Both the position numbers and the translations under genes were made by a program. The notes beneath the pieces are model-generated. The model had not been told where the DNA came from. It searched no databases and worked only from the letters and a program-made list of their open reading frames with translations. DNA of 64,000 nt from Loripinus fragilis (Eukaryota; Mollusca; Bivalvia; Lucinida; Lucinidae), in NCBI GenBank assembly GCA_964019695.1, contig OZ026515.1, forward strand, positions 136,024,549 to 136,088,548. The letters are read 5' to 3'. This document shows, one piece after another, positions 32,912-43,113 of this stretch. Numbering within the stretch: the stretch's first letter is position 1; each line of letters begins with the position of its first letter.

Positions 32912-33599
32912 GGATTAGGCTAGAAATAAACAATGCCAAAGATTAGCACGCATATAGACACTTAACCAGCTCTAGGTCTAATTATATTGTTTAGTAACTC
33001 ATAAATAGAAATTTTAGCTAGCCATTGTAATATATTTGTCACTTTGTGTAAACCTCATTCAATTTGTGCTTAAAACATAATTATTCTTGCGTAAATAATA
33101 TATGCATACATTTTCATGCTCTGCTTATACTTATCACACATTTACTGTGAACCTCTGATATAATTGAGTATATTTGCACAATGATGCTTCGATATAACCG
33201 CTGAATAATCTTTCATTTATTTTACATTTTATGTTCATGTTTATTTATAAACTCATGACTTTATGTAATGCGCAGTAATCCGTATGACTAAAATATAAGT
33301 AAAAAGTGTATATATAAAAAAAAACATAAATTTATGAGCATATCCCCTCGTATAATATGGATCTGTACTAAATACACTGGCTTATTACGTCATCTTCTTA
33401 TAATAAATAAATAAAAAATATTGAAATAAAAAGCTTGGGATAATAAAAGGCTTTGCTCTTGATAATTATGGAGACCCATTTCCACGCAAGTTTGTATTAT
33501 AGATAGACTCCGCCCATTGAAGAGGCAAAAGACATGAAATATTTCACTAACCTTCAGCTACTTTTTCTCTCCCCTCTCTCTTCCTCTACTGGCTCATAG
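32912..33599. other. No gene recognised
   Basis: Very AT-rich; the missing 5' end of the DIRS-like element should lie here but was not identified. Confidence 0.4.
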
Positions 33600-33722
33600 A
33601 ATGCTCTGCTTCGTCAAGTTTGAAGCCTACAGAAGAATTGTATCTCTGAAACGTTGACTCGACAATGGCTAGAAATTGTCACGTGATGCCAGGTCAAAAG
33701 CAATCCATCGCCATGGCGCCCA
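33600..33722 (+). other. Possible host exon (weak)
   Basis: A strong polypyrimidine tract (CTCTCCCCTCTCTCTTCCTC) and CTCATAG acceptor precede 33,600, and CCCAG|GTAGGC at 33,722/33,723 is an acceptable donor. All three frames have stops early, but an ATG in good context (CGACAATGG, about 33,663) opens a frame MARNCHVMPGQKQSIAMAP to the donor. It could be a first coding exon with 5' UTR. No homology is recognised. Confidence 0.2.
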
Positions 33723-34084
33723 GGTAGGCAGTTTCAACTTTACTGCGAATTAAATATGTTCCAAACCCTTGAATTCAATATGTTATAGACCAAAACTTAA
33801 TGTCATTTGCAAATGTTTGATAATTCGATGGCATTGTCAGTCATGTTTATTTCATTTAACTCAAAGCATTCTGCTTTCATACTTTCCATCAATCATAAAG
33901 TTTTATAACATGTTATAATTTTCTTGTTGACAGTTATTACGGTTTGGGAATTTATCTTACGTCACTAGCATAAGCTGTTTGTGGAATAGTAGATATGCAT
34001 TATACCTATTTTGTTATTTATGTTGACCTAGAGTGACAAGTAGAATAGAATAGTATACGAAATACCTAGAAGTGCAATGGATAG
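33723..34084. other. No gene recognised
   Basis: AT-rich noncoding DNA. Confidence 0.4.
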
Positions 34085-34466
34085 CAGGGGCGAGTTCAAC
34101 AGTTTGAGCGCTCGGCCGAGCGCTTGTCAGTGTTATCATTACATTGTTGAACGATAGCGAGCGCTCGCTCAATAAAAAATGGCGGCGCCCAGTAACAAAC
34201 AAATCAAATCCCCCAAATGGTTGGAAATCAAAGCAAAACACCGTCCTACCTCCAGTTTAAATTGTTCTATTTCATATATCCACACAAAGAAACATACATC
34301 GTCATTCCGAAAGTTGAATCTGAAAATATTGCGTGCATAGTCCCTCACGAAAACCCATTGTCGTTTTGGTAACCATCTTTGATTTTCGGGCAATACACCT
34401 ATCGACTTGAATAGCGAGCGCTTGCAAGCACCTTGGCGAGCGCTCGCATTGTTGAACACGTCTCTG
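34085..34466. mobile_element. TIR element with GAGCGCTCG-rich ends
   Basis: Ends CAGGGGCGAGTTCAACAGTT and CAGAGACGTGTTCAACAATG (read inward from the right), followed by GAGCGCTCG on both sides. The CAGRGRCG start resembles hAT ends, but the flanks (ATGGATAG and GTTGAATA) do not match as an 8-bp duplication. A 54-codon plus-strand frame starts ATGGCGGCGCCC at 34,179; no domain recognised. Confidence 0.55.
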
Positions 34467-34792
34467 GTTGAATATTAGCGCTACTTATCCTGATTTTCAT
34501 TTTATGTGCTACACCGCAGACTCGTTTAATCTATGATCATTCAGAGGTCAAAACGGACTATACACTCTGTTCCTGCTGAGTATTAAACTTTTCATTGAAA
34601 TTTGTTCTTCTTTGATAAAAAGAGAGAACTGTTAGATACATTCAATTAATTTGACAAACCAGTTCACCAATTTCATATGCCCACATAGCAGATTAAAGGG
34701 ATAGAAGGTACAGGTTACTACCGTCCTGACAATCAAAAGTGACAGTTACGTCGCGTTTTGCTTACAAAGTTATCAGGGACTTATTATCGATA
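34467..34792. other. No gene recognised
   Basis: AT-rich noncoding DNA. Confidence 0.35.
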
Positions 34793-34845
34793 GATCACTT
34801 GTGTATTAATCCTATCCTGCAGATAGGATTAATACACAAGCGATC
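34793..34845. repeat. Near-perfect 24-bp-stem hairpin
   Basis: Arms GATCACTTGTGTATTAATCC(TATC) and its complement at 34,822-34,845 differ at one base around a 5-base loop CTGCA; weaker pairing extends about 10 bases outward. Not matched elsewhere in the window. Confidence 0.85.
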
Positions 34846-35071
34846 TTTCGATTCGCGTTGGCTCAAGAGAAGTGTACAAGTAAATATTTTTCTAAACAAT
34901 TGCAAACACAATATTACGTCACTGCCACTATTGGTTGACACGACAGTAGTCTGAGAGCTACAGATATCCAAATTGCTTTGAGGCGTGACTAATCCTATTA
35001 ATTTTGAACTAATCCTAGAAATAGGGGTATCAGGTGTTTATTAACATTTCCATATATTATTTTTAATGCAT

Positions 35072-35575
35072 AAAGTCTACAGCCGCACTGGCTCAGTAGA
35101 CTAGGTGGTAGGTAAGTAGTCATTGTTTTTTGTTACCAATGAATCAGAGATCAAGCGTTCGAGTCCGGTCGATGGCATGCATTTTTTTTTAATTTGCACG
35201 AAATAAGCGTGGCCTTTTTTCACAAAAAAGTGTGATTTTAAATTATTACATAGTTTGTTGCTTTCAAGGCTTTGAAAGATCATCAAAATGCCTGTTATAC
35301 GATATAAAGCGATGATGCTCGAAAAAAATGTAGAGAATGTGTACAAGTTTTGCGTGGAGGAGAAGCTGTCGGGTCTATATATGTCACTAGAACGCGCCTG
35401 GGATTAGACAGCGGCTCTGACCGGAGTAAGAAGAGCCACTACTCAGAGAATCCTATCCAAGAAGGTTAAACTGCCATCCCCGTTAATCGACCAGGCTCCA
35501 ACAGTAACAAAACGTCTGGATGATTGAAAATAAAACAAACAAACAAAATAAAACAAAAATACAAGAAATACAGCA
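35072..35575 (+). mobile_element. Second tRNA-like SINE family
   Basis: Head has GCACTGGCTCAGTAGACTAG (A-box-like) and GCGTTCGAGTCCGGTCG (B-box-like) about 55 bases later. The body runs about 400 bases to an A-rich tail of AAAACAAACAAACAAAATAA type at 35,530-35,570. Sequence differs from the 3,199 family beyond the head. Confidence 0.6.
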
Positions 35576-35629
35576 TTAAACACTTCTAAAACTAAAAACA
35601 TATCACTATACGAGAAGGCAGCAACATAT

Positions 35630-35735
35630 TAATAAAAAAAATGGCATTTATGCTGGGCTCGAACTCACATCTCAGCATTCTGCCTCAAGTATAACCCTTC
35701 TGTGTGTAACCAACTGCGCTACTGAGGATTGTATT
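35630..35735 (-). mobile_element. tRNA-like SINE head
   Basis: Minus strand: AGTAGCGCAGTTGGTTACAC and GTGAGTTCGAGCCCAGC (B box), spaced like a tRNA with a variable loop, then an A/T tail. The acceptor stem is not convincing, so it is treated as a SINE head, not a tRNA gene. Confidence 0.5.
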
Positions 35736-36427
35736 AAAATACCGAAATAACAACAATTTAAACAACAATTTTCAACGTAAACTGGTACCCGTTGCAGATC
35801 AACCTTTGCTTTTGAAATGGAACAATCTGATCCAAAGGTCATTGGTCAGAGGTCATGGTATATCTGTACTTTAAGTCTAGAATGTAAAACACGGTAGTCT
35901 GTAGTACCTCATTTCGAGGGAGTGTGTCTATAAAATCTATAGCAGATGCTTATCAGGGAACGGGTTTCTCCCCAAGACTGTTTAAGGTTCACGTGTTCTA
36001 TGATCTTAAATGGTTAAGGACTTAGTGATTTACAGCAAAAGAATGGGTTTATATTATTTTTATAGTGGTACTCACTCGAGATGAGAGGTTACATAATGGT
36101 GTGTACTGTCCGAGTGGGTTTAATACGTATACTTGAAGTAAATAAATTATGTTTATCTTATCTCGAAAAGCTTTTTTCACTTCATAAAGTTTAACAAAGA
36201 CGCTTTGTAACTGATCTGAGACCTTTTATTATCCTCGCGTTTCTCTGGGACGTAGTAATTGACAGATTCATAATCTATAAAAAGGAACTTGTAGCTAGTA
36301 TTCACCAACTACAAAATTCGTAGAATAAGTATACTTAGAGCCCCATTTGTTTCTAGTATTCTGGCGTCATTGTTTATTTATTACTAGTGGGCGTGGTTAA
36401 TTTGATTCGTGTCACTTGCGAGCTGTC
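35736..36427. other. No gene recognised
   Basis: Noncoding by eye; ACTCACTCGAGAT near 36,068 and CTGTCCGAGTGGGT near 36,107 form a short imperfect hairpin. Confidence 0.4.
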
Positions 36428-36471
36428 GTGTATAATTGTGGCATTTCCTGGTCCTACTCGCTTACTATTCT
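36428..36471 (+). mobile_element. RepA tail fragment
   Basis: GTATAATTGTGGCATTTCCT followed by GGTCCTACTCGCTTACTAT matches the RepA end at 2,010-2,055. Confidence 0.6.
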
Positions 36472-36700
36472 ATTGTAACGTAACTCCTCTTTCATTTCTT
36501 GACCAAGGGTGTTCATAGTGCTTGTAATGCGAATGCCTGTTTCATTTCTTGACTGAGTTGCTCAAAGTGCTTGTAATGCGAACTCCTCTTTCATTTTTAA
36601 AACAAAATGTAGGAGGAGTTCGTGTTACCAGCAAAATTGACTGACGGACAGAAGGATGGTGATGCAACAGATTGCAATATATCCGTCTTTTTTTTCCAAA
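36472..36700. repeat. Dispersed repeat with internal duplication
   Basis: TTTCATTTCTTGACC/TGAG and AGTGCTTGTAATGCGAA occur in tandem (36,488-36,590), followed by AGGAGGAGTTCGTGTTACCA and GACTGACGGACAGAAGGATG. The ending is typical of bivalve interspersed repeats. Confidence 0.5.
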
Positions 36701-36852
36701 AAATGCTGATATATTAATGGAAAACAATTCATATTTATTAAACATTTAACTGAAAAAATTTTCTGTACCTGTGAACTGCTGCTACAAAATTTACAGAAAA
36801 TACTTTCAGTCTAATTGAATAAGTTGGGCGCAATATGGAACTCTATGGAATA

Positions 36853-36947
36853 GAAAGTGAGTATGATCAGGAAATACCACAATCACAAACTGCAGACAAC
36901 CCCGTGGCACCGCGAGGAAGAGCCGCTCAACATCACGAGACACCAGG
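36853..36947 (-). mobile_element. RepA tail fragment
   Basis: AAGTGAGTATGATCAGGAAA, ACCACAATCACAAACTGCAG and ACCCCGTGGCACCGCGAGG match 1,970-2,060 in reverse. Confidence 0.75.
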
Positions 36948-37183
36948 AATATATACTGCACAACCTTTGTTAATGCTAGTACCGATAAGACAAATATTCT
37001 GCTCTATTCGATGAAACGAGCAGAATGTCAATTCGCGGTCTCATATTATGGCGAATTTTGCTCACAATAAGTAGTAAAGTTTGTTGGTATCTGTATCGAT
37101 AACAGTAGAATATATGGACAATTTTTAACGGAAAGAGGGGACATATGTGACCCGTCACGCGAAAAGGGACGAGTTGGGTGTCA

Positions 37184-38146
37184 TATAGTGAAATTCACTT
37201 TTTCCGCTTTTTGAATAGAGAATTCTATGACGAATTAAGAAATATTAACATGTTGGTGGGTTCTTGACCATTTTGGCTCTCAAAATGTCAAAAAAAGATG
37301 GGTACCGCCCTGAAGCGTCACAAACTTTCTATTGACGTAATTATAACGTTACATGTACATCATAAAATCCAACAGATTAACACGCGCAATAAAAAAATGC
37401 AAACGGACGTTACAATGTATTTGTTGTAATCAATTTTCTTTGGTCTTCTTCTATTTATTATTCCAATCATTCTTCCTCCTCTATTTTTTTTTCAAATTTA
37501 ACACCAGCTATTCTTTCTAGACTTCAACTACACTATAGTGTCAACACTTAGTCAACTTAAAAGAATCACACTGACATATTTCATGTGTTGTTTAAAAAGT
37601 ATTATCCTCGTTGTTACTGCATCAAACTTGATATAAAGGATACCATTGGAAAGGAAATTAAAACACGCAATAAACAAAATTTATTTATTAGCCAAGGTGT
37701 CTTACTTCCTGAAAAATGATATAATAAAACTGCAAAATACTGAAAAACTGATTTTTCGTTGACGTCAACGGGAACGTCGCAGAGCTATGTCGTAAAAGAT
37801 TTTTTTCTCAAACATGTGTACATTTACTACATTATCAGTTGAATTTAGCAAAGATTAGAAAATGTATACATTGTTATGCTATTTCCACCAGCTTTCTGCT
37901 AGTATATTATATATTTATTGTAGAAAGTGATAAGCAAAGTATTAGTGGTGTGTTGTTCGTGGTGCGTGATTCAGCTCGGGTGACATGTGTGTGCAGCTCT
38001 CATACAGTTTAAGTGCACCGATAGGTTTGAAACTTGTCATTGCTTACAGATCATTCAGATGCGCAAGTGGTTAAAATACAATACTCAATCACATTGATTT
38101 CAACCACTTGTTTTAGTTGTGACCATCGACTGCTAGATACCTATTA
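37184..38146. other. No gene recognised
   Basis: AT-rich. 37,640-37,790 has CACGCAATAAAC and GTTGACGTCAACGGGAACG, similar to the TIR element at 42,594-43,113. Confidence 0.35.
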
Positions 38147-38305
38147 GTCTGCCGCCTTTAATTTCTACGAGGACTCCTAATGGCATTTTTTGTTAATGCT
38201 CGGCATCCAGGCTAGAATTATTCCTTGGACTATTACAAACAATATAGCGTGATTTTTCGATTTAAGGTCGCGGTGAGGTCAAAGGTCAAGTAAGTGCAAT
38301 TATTC
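38147..38305 (+). repeat. Dispersed repeat, inverted partner of 42,225-42,409
   Basis: TGGCATTTTTTGTTAATGCT and GAGGTCAAAGGTCAAGTAAG match the other copy in reverse. Contains AGGTCAAAGGTCA (38,276-38,288), a perfect DR1-type nuclear-receptor half-site pair. Confidence 0.7.
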
Positions 38306-38900
38306 AGAAAAAATGGCATTTGAATATAGTAAATATTTTTTTCAAACACAAAGTGCTACCAATATGAACAAAAACACCTGCACGTGAGAATAGAATGTCA
38401 CAGAGGCTTGCCACAGCCTCCAAATTGACATTTGCAAAAAAAAATAACGTATTTATGATAATAAACATTCAGGCTCAATACAAATTAAAGAACATTATTA
38501 TATAACTGAGAAAAAAGACCGATTTTCATTGGTTTAGAGCGCTCACGTGGCCAGTCAATATATTGTCATATTCACTGGCTGGCGCGCGCTTGCCAGTGTA
38601 TATTAGTTACTAAAATTAGACTTCTTGTTTTTTTTCCGTTTCGGTTCTGCTTTTCTAAAGGGTCGCTAATAATCATATCGTTGTTGCCGAGAACGCAACA
38701 AATCACGCACTGGAGCCGATCTATTTTGATTTTAATGCACATTAAACGACGAAAACAAATTGAAAGTCTTCAGCTTCTTCCAACTTTCCGTCTTTGCACT
38801 GAAGAACTCCCGCCAATACTTAGACCACGTCGCATACGTTTACATGTATTTGTAACGTCTTTCAAGCGTAAAAACGACGTTACACCGTCTACCGCCATGA
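38306..38900. other. No gene recognised
   Basis: Includes a 79-codon plus-strand frame (38,681-38,920; MLPRTQQITHWSRS...) with no recognised domain. Confidence 0.35.
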
Positions 38901-38901
38901 A

Positions 38902-38934
38902 TGACGTCATTTTCCAGTAACTGAAATGACGTCA
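38902..38934. promoter_or_regulatory. Paired CRE palindromes
   Basis: TGACGTCA at 38,902-38,909 and again at 38,927-38,934 within an inverted repeat (TTTTCCAGTAACTGAAA between them). TGACGTCA is the consensus CREB/ATF site. No adjacent gene is recognised, so a function is only inferred. Confidence 0.35.
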
Positions 38935-39429
38935 GTTATCACACATTTTCCCTGCGCTTTCAAAGCTGTGAATTATCGTTTGGCATATCACAGTTATTTA
39001 AAATTGGCTCTACAGGCGCGGTGTGTTAGAATTCTTGTTTGTAATGTTGAATGATGACACTCATGCACAACATTTATAAAATAGTAAAAGTGTGGTCTTA
39101 TCTAAGTTTGAACTGTTTTTGCTAAATGCTTGACTGTCCCTTAACATGTATATAAGTTCAGTATTATTTCCAGGTGCAATGATACCTGTAAATCTTTCTC
39201 TAAATGTTATATAATAAAACAGTTATTGACTAATGAGGCATTGGATATGATGTGATATCGACCAGAGAATACCAATACTGACCTTCGCCGAGGTCAATAA
39301 TTGTATAATATAGTCCGGGCAAATTAAGCTTACCTTGCACCCCCAGGGCATTTTTTCTTGAATGCCAAATTGTCCATTAAGACCCCCTAAATACAAAATA
39401 AAGTTCTAAATATGAACCTGTCTGGGCTA
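38935..39429. other. No gene recognised
   Basis: AT-rich noncoding DNA. Confidence 0.35.
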
Positions 39430-39850
39430 TGTGAAAATGCATGGTTTCCATGGCAACCCATAATTCTATTCAAGACTGGTGATGTGTCTACAATATTACT
39501 CATATCTTAGCAACTACTTGTCCTAGACTTCTAAACATGGTGTCAAATTAAAACTTAGACAGAGGCCTTTCATCCATTGTCGCTTATGCAAATTAGATAA
39601 ATTAGATAATTTGCATAAGCGACAATGAATGAAAGGCTCCTGTCTAAATTTATCTGATTTGTATAACTATTTATGAAAATATTAAAATGTGATTCAAGAA
39701 TGGGTGTACCTACAAAATCAATAATATCTCAGTTGCTTCTTATCAAAACCTACTAAAATCGGTACCAATTTAACTTAGACATTGGCCTTTTATCAATTTG
39801 TGGCGTATGCAAATTATCTAATCAACATAATTTGCGTTTTCATGAATATT
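39430..39850. repeat. Diverged tandem repeat with a 45-bp-arm hairpin
   Basis: Two units about 220 bases apart share TCAAGA.TGG, ATATCTCAG/TTAGCAACT, AACTTAGACA and GGCGTATGCAAATTA. The first unit ends in a hairpin: CATTGTCGCTTATGCAAATT at 39,575 pairs with AATTTGCATAAGCGACAATG at 39,608, arms 39,551-39,595 and 39,608-39,651. Confidence 0.7.
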
Positions 39851-40079
39851 AATAAAAACGTTAAAAATAAGGAAGATCATTAAAAACATAAATAAGCAGA
39901 TTGCATCTGCATATCATCATTGATGCATATTGCTATGTCATCAATGATACAATTGGGCAATTTCATTCATACAATGGTCCTATTTGTAAATTGTCTCAAT
40001 TGCATAATCCATAAATGTATGTGTGTAAACTTATAAAATGAAGAAAAGTCATATAAAACTGTAAACCTTGGAAGAGGGG

Positions 40080-40906
40080 AAAGGGAGGTGGTAATTTTGG
40101 TACAGGTGTGCGGCCCAGTTTTTTGAAATCTACCTCAATCATATACCTGGTCTTCGAAAAAATGACCTATTCATATACTTGATTGAACAAAATGTTAACA
40201 TATTCATATACGGTTCTTTGATTTTATATACCCCAACAAAGTTTACAAATAAATATTACAATTTTGGTTTCTGAGCTGAATATCTGAGCAAAAATATGAG
40301 TACTTTCAAACAGAGATGTCAGAAAAGGGGACCATTCATATAACAATAATGAAAAAATGGGTCAGTCATATACTTTTTCTCAGAAAAAGGGGGCTTATCG
40401 ATTACCTAGCAGCGCAGAAAAAGGAGGCTATTCGCGCCGCACATCCGTACTATGTAATATATAGGTAGTTACCCCCCCCCCCCCCCCCCCGAGCATTTGA
40501 TGGAAGTTTTGCTTCATCAGGCTTGAGAAAACGGGTTAACACTTGGTCAAGCTTTGCAGGTATGTTGTTCTGTTGTAAAAAGCTTTCTGTCAAACTGTTG
40601 TCTGAACTGCGCTACCAAGACATGATCTCTGTACAATATAATGTGAACAATTTGCTACCCTATGTTGCTTTTAGCAACGCAATATTATCGCATGAAAATT
40701 GTACGAGTCATTCTATGTCAATATTATCAGGGAAATATACATATCCATTTTTTTCGACCCATTTGTCAAAAATGAATTTTGCATTCGCATCATCAATTCC
40801 ATGGACTGGCTTTATTCCAATAGCGTGACTTTCTGCATTGAACAGCCGCACCAGGTTTTTCCAATCTGTTTGCCTGGTGTAAAGCTTGACCATAGGCAAC
40901 AAAAAT
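40080..40906. repeat. Diverged inverted repeat around CATATAC motifs, with poly-C run
   Basis: GTGTGCGGCCCAG and ACCTGGTCTTCGAAAAAATG on the left mirror CAGAAAAAGGAGGC and GCGCCGCACATCC on the right (to about 40,450). A C run follows at 40,471-40,490. The rest to 40,906 has overlapping 69-101-codon frames on both strands without a domain. Confidence 0.4.
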
Positions 40907-41040
40907 AAGTGAGTATGATCAAGAAATACAACAATCACACACTGCAGGCCAAACAAAGGCACTGCAAGGCAGACAGAGATAACATAACACTAACAGTCAC
41001 AAGACATCAGTATGACAATTAAAGTAAATCAACCAACTCT
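40907..41040 (-). mobile_element. RepA tail fragment
   Basis: AAGTGAGTATGATCAAGAAA, TACAACAATCACACACTGCA and ACAGTCACAAGACATCAG match the reverse of RepA 1,930-2,060. Confidence 0.7.
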
Positions 41041-41591
41041 CTCCTCACCTATATGCTTTGGTGTCAAACTTTTCGTGGTTTGACACACCATATATTACGC
41101 CTTTATAGCCATTATGGCATCAGGGTTCCAACAGGTTCTCCATCAAACCCACCACAATATCCATGCCCTCAAAGAGGAGACTAAGAAACAATAACACCCT
41201 CTCAGGAATGATCTTATCAACGTGCTCTTGGTTTTTGCCTTACAACAGATCAGTGTAACTAGGTGTCTTCATAAGATCTCCGATTAGTTTGGAATTTTGT
41301 GACAGCGTAAAGCAGTTTTAGTAATAGGCTTAAAATGAGTGTTTTGTCATCATGTCATCTTCAGAGGAACTTTCTGAAGAATAACCTTTTTGGGACCTTT
41401 GTCAAAATTTGGGAATGGCATGGTCAGATTAATCAACTGGATACATGAATAGTGGGGCCTTTATATCTAAAGAGCACACAAAATTAGCGATCAATATGCA
41501 TCGTTACATCATAAATGAATAATTGACATCTTGATAAATATATCTATGGTATTTCATAATTTCAAATTGGGGTCTTCTTTTGTAATTTGCT
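41041..41591. other. No gene recognised
   Basis: Noncoding by eye. Confidence 0.4.
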
Positions 41592-41780
41592 GGTGCAGTG
41601 GCTCAGTGGTAGAGTGCTTGACTTGAGACCGAGGGGCCGGGGGTTCGAGGCTCACTGCATTGTGTCCTTGAGCAAGACACATTAATCCTAGCTTAGCACT
41701 GGTTCAACCAAAGTAGACCTGTCCCTTTATATCTGAAAGATTGTTGATGGGATGTAAAGAATCAGATAAAAACAAAACAA
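41592..41780 (+). mobile_element. tRNA-derived SINE, copy 3
   Basis: TGCAGTGGCTCAGTGGTAGA, GGGGGTTCGAGGCTCACTG (a 12-base deletion after the B box), and a GATGGGATGTAAAGAATCAG tail into an A-rich run. Confidence 0.9.
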
Positions 41781-42224
41781 AAAAGCAAGTACTTTTTCCA
41801 GACACCTTATATCATTCACATGACCAAGAGCCAATCTGTGTCCAGAATTGTGAAACGCTACCCCCCCCCCCACCATTTAATGTGTTTTGGCAAATTATAA
41901 CTGCTACAGCATTCAAATATATTGTAGACCCTATTACCATTTAAATAATACAATGTACAAGCATTGCTTGTGAGTGGTCTATAACTAAGGCATGATTGAA
42001 AATGTCGTTGAAAAAAAGACTGTATATATGAAAAATCTACTCCAAAATCACTGATTTTTCTGCGGAAAGTGTATTTTTCTATCCCATAATAGCTATAATA
42101 TTCCTCAAACTATTCTTTTCAACATTTCTATATTTGACTTTTAGTTTTCAGCATATTAAACATAATTAGAATGATTTAGATACCTTCTATAGAAATGTAA
42201 AAAAAGACCTAATGACGATTCTAA
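41781..42224. other. No gene recognised
   Basis: AT-rich noncoding DNA with a C run at 41,862-41,872. Confidence 0.35.
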
Positions 42225-42409
42225 TAAGCAAATGCACCTATTTGACCTTTGACCTTGCTGTGGCCTTAATTCGAAGTTTCAGACGTGGCATCCACCCTTG
42301 GGCACTTTGTCATACCCCAGAGAGTATTTCTAGCATGGATGCCGAGCATTAACAAAAAATGCCATCAAATCCATTTTTTAGGGGTCTTAGAAATTACAGG
42401 CTGCAGACT
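42225..42409 (-). repeat. Dispersed repeat, inverted partner of 38,147-38,305
   Basis: TAGCATGGATGCCGAGCATT and TGACCTTTGACCTTGC (42,243) are the reverse of the first copy. The two copies lie 4 kb apart. Confidence 0.7.
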
Positions 42410-42593
42410 ATATGTCTCATGATATTGATTGTTGGTATGTGCATGGGTTTTAATATGATTCTCAAATTTGTTTTGTCACTATTTTATGTTTTGCACTTAA
42501 ACACAAGTTTGAGGCTTGCATGCTATAAGCATGTGAAAAAAAACTATACCTATACGGTTTATAGCCTACTTATTGTTTAAAACTTTGCATGTA

Positions 42594-43113
42594 CAGTCAC
42601 GGAACATAAGTATTAGCCTACTTGGGAAATTATTCGCCTACTTGTGACGTCGCCGTATAAATTAGCGTAATTCAAGATTTTTGCAAAAATTATTGTCGCA
42701 AAACTACAGAAGCTACAATCATTGAAAAGGTACCAAATGAAAGAAAATTGATTTACGCAATAAACATATTTATTGTAGCTTCCTGGTGTCTATTGTTTTC
42801 GAATGGTAGTTATTTAAACACAAAGACAAATTAAATTTTCATTTTTTCGGTGACGTTAACGTCAGCGTAAATGGGAATCGTGATATTTAAAAATGTACGT
42901 CCAATTTATAAACGCGTTCTCCTTGAGAACCAAAAGCATAATTATTTTAATATTTAATTGTATATTGCTTTTTTTCTATTTGCTTTTCATCCGTGTAAGT
43001 TTTGTAAAAATGCACCCATTAACTTCGTCATAATAATTTTTGCAAAAAGTCTGGAAGTGCACTGTTTTAAACGGCGAAGTCACAAAGTGGCGAATTATTA
43101 TATCCCGTGACTG
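42594..43113. mobile_element. TIR element with TA target duplication (520 bp)
   Basis: Ends CAGTCACGGAACATAAGTAT and CAGTCACGGGATATAATAAT (read inward from the right), then TTCGCC and GTGAC on both sides, flanked by TA. CAGT-starting ends with TA fit Tc1/mariner-type MITEs. TGACGTTAACGTCA near 42,851 is a near-palindrome. Confidence 0.75.

Noticed and set aside
34169..34459. 96-codon minus-strand frame
   Set aside because: Spans a TIR element almost end to end; includes its terminal repeats, so unlikely to be coding.
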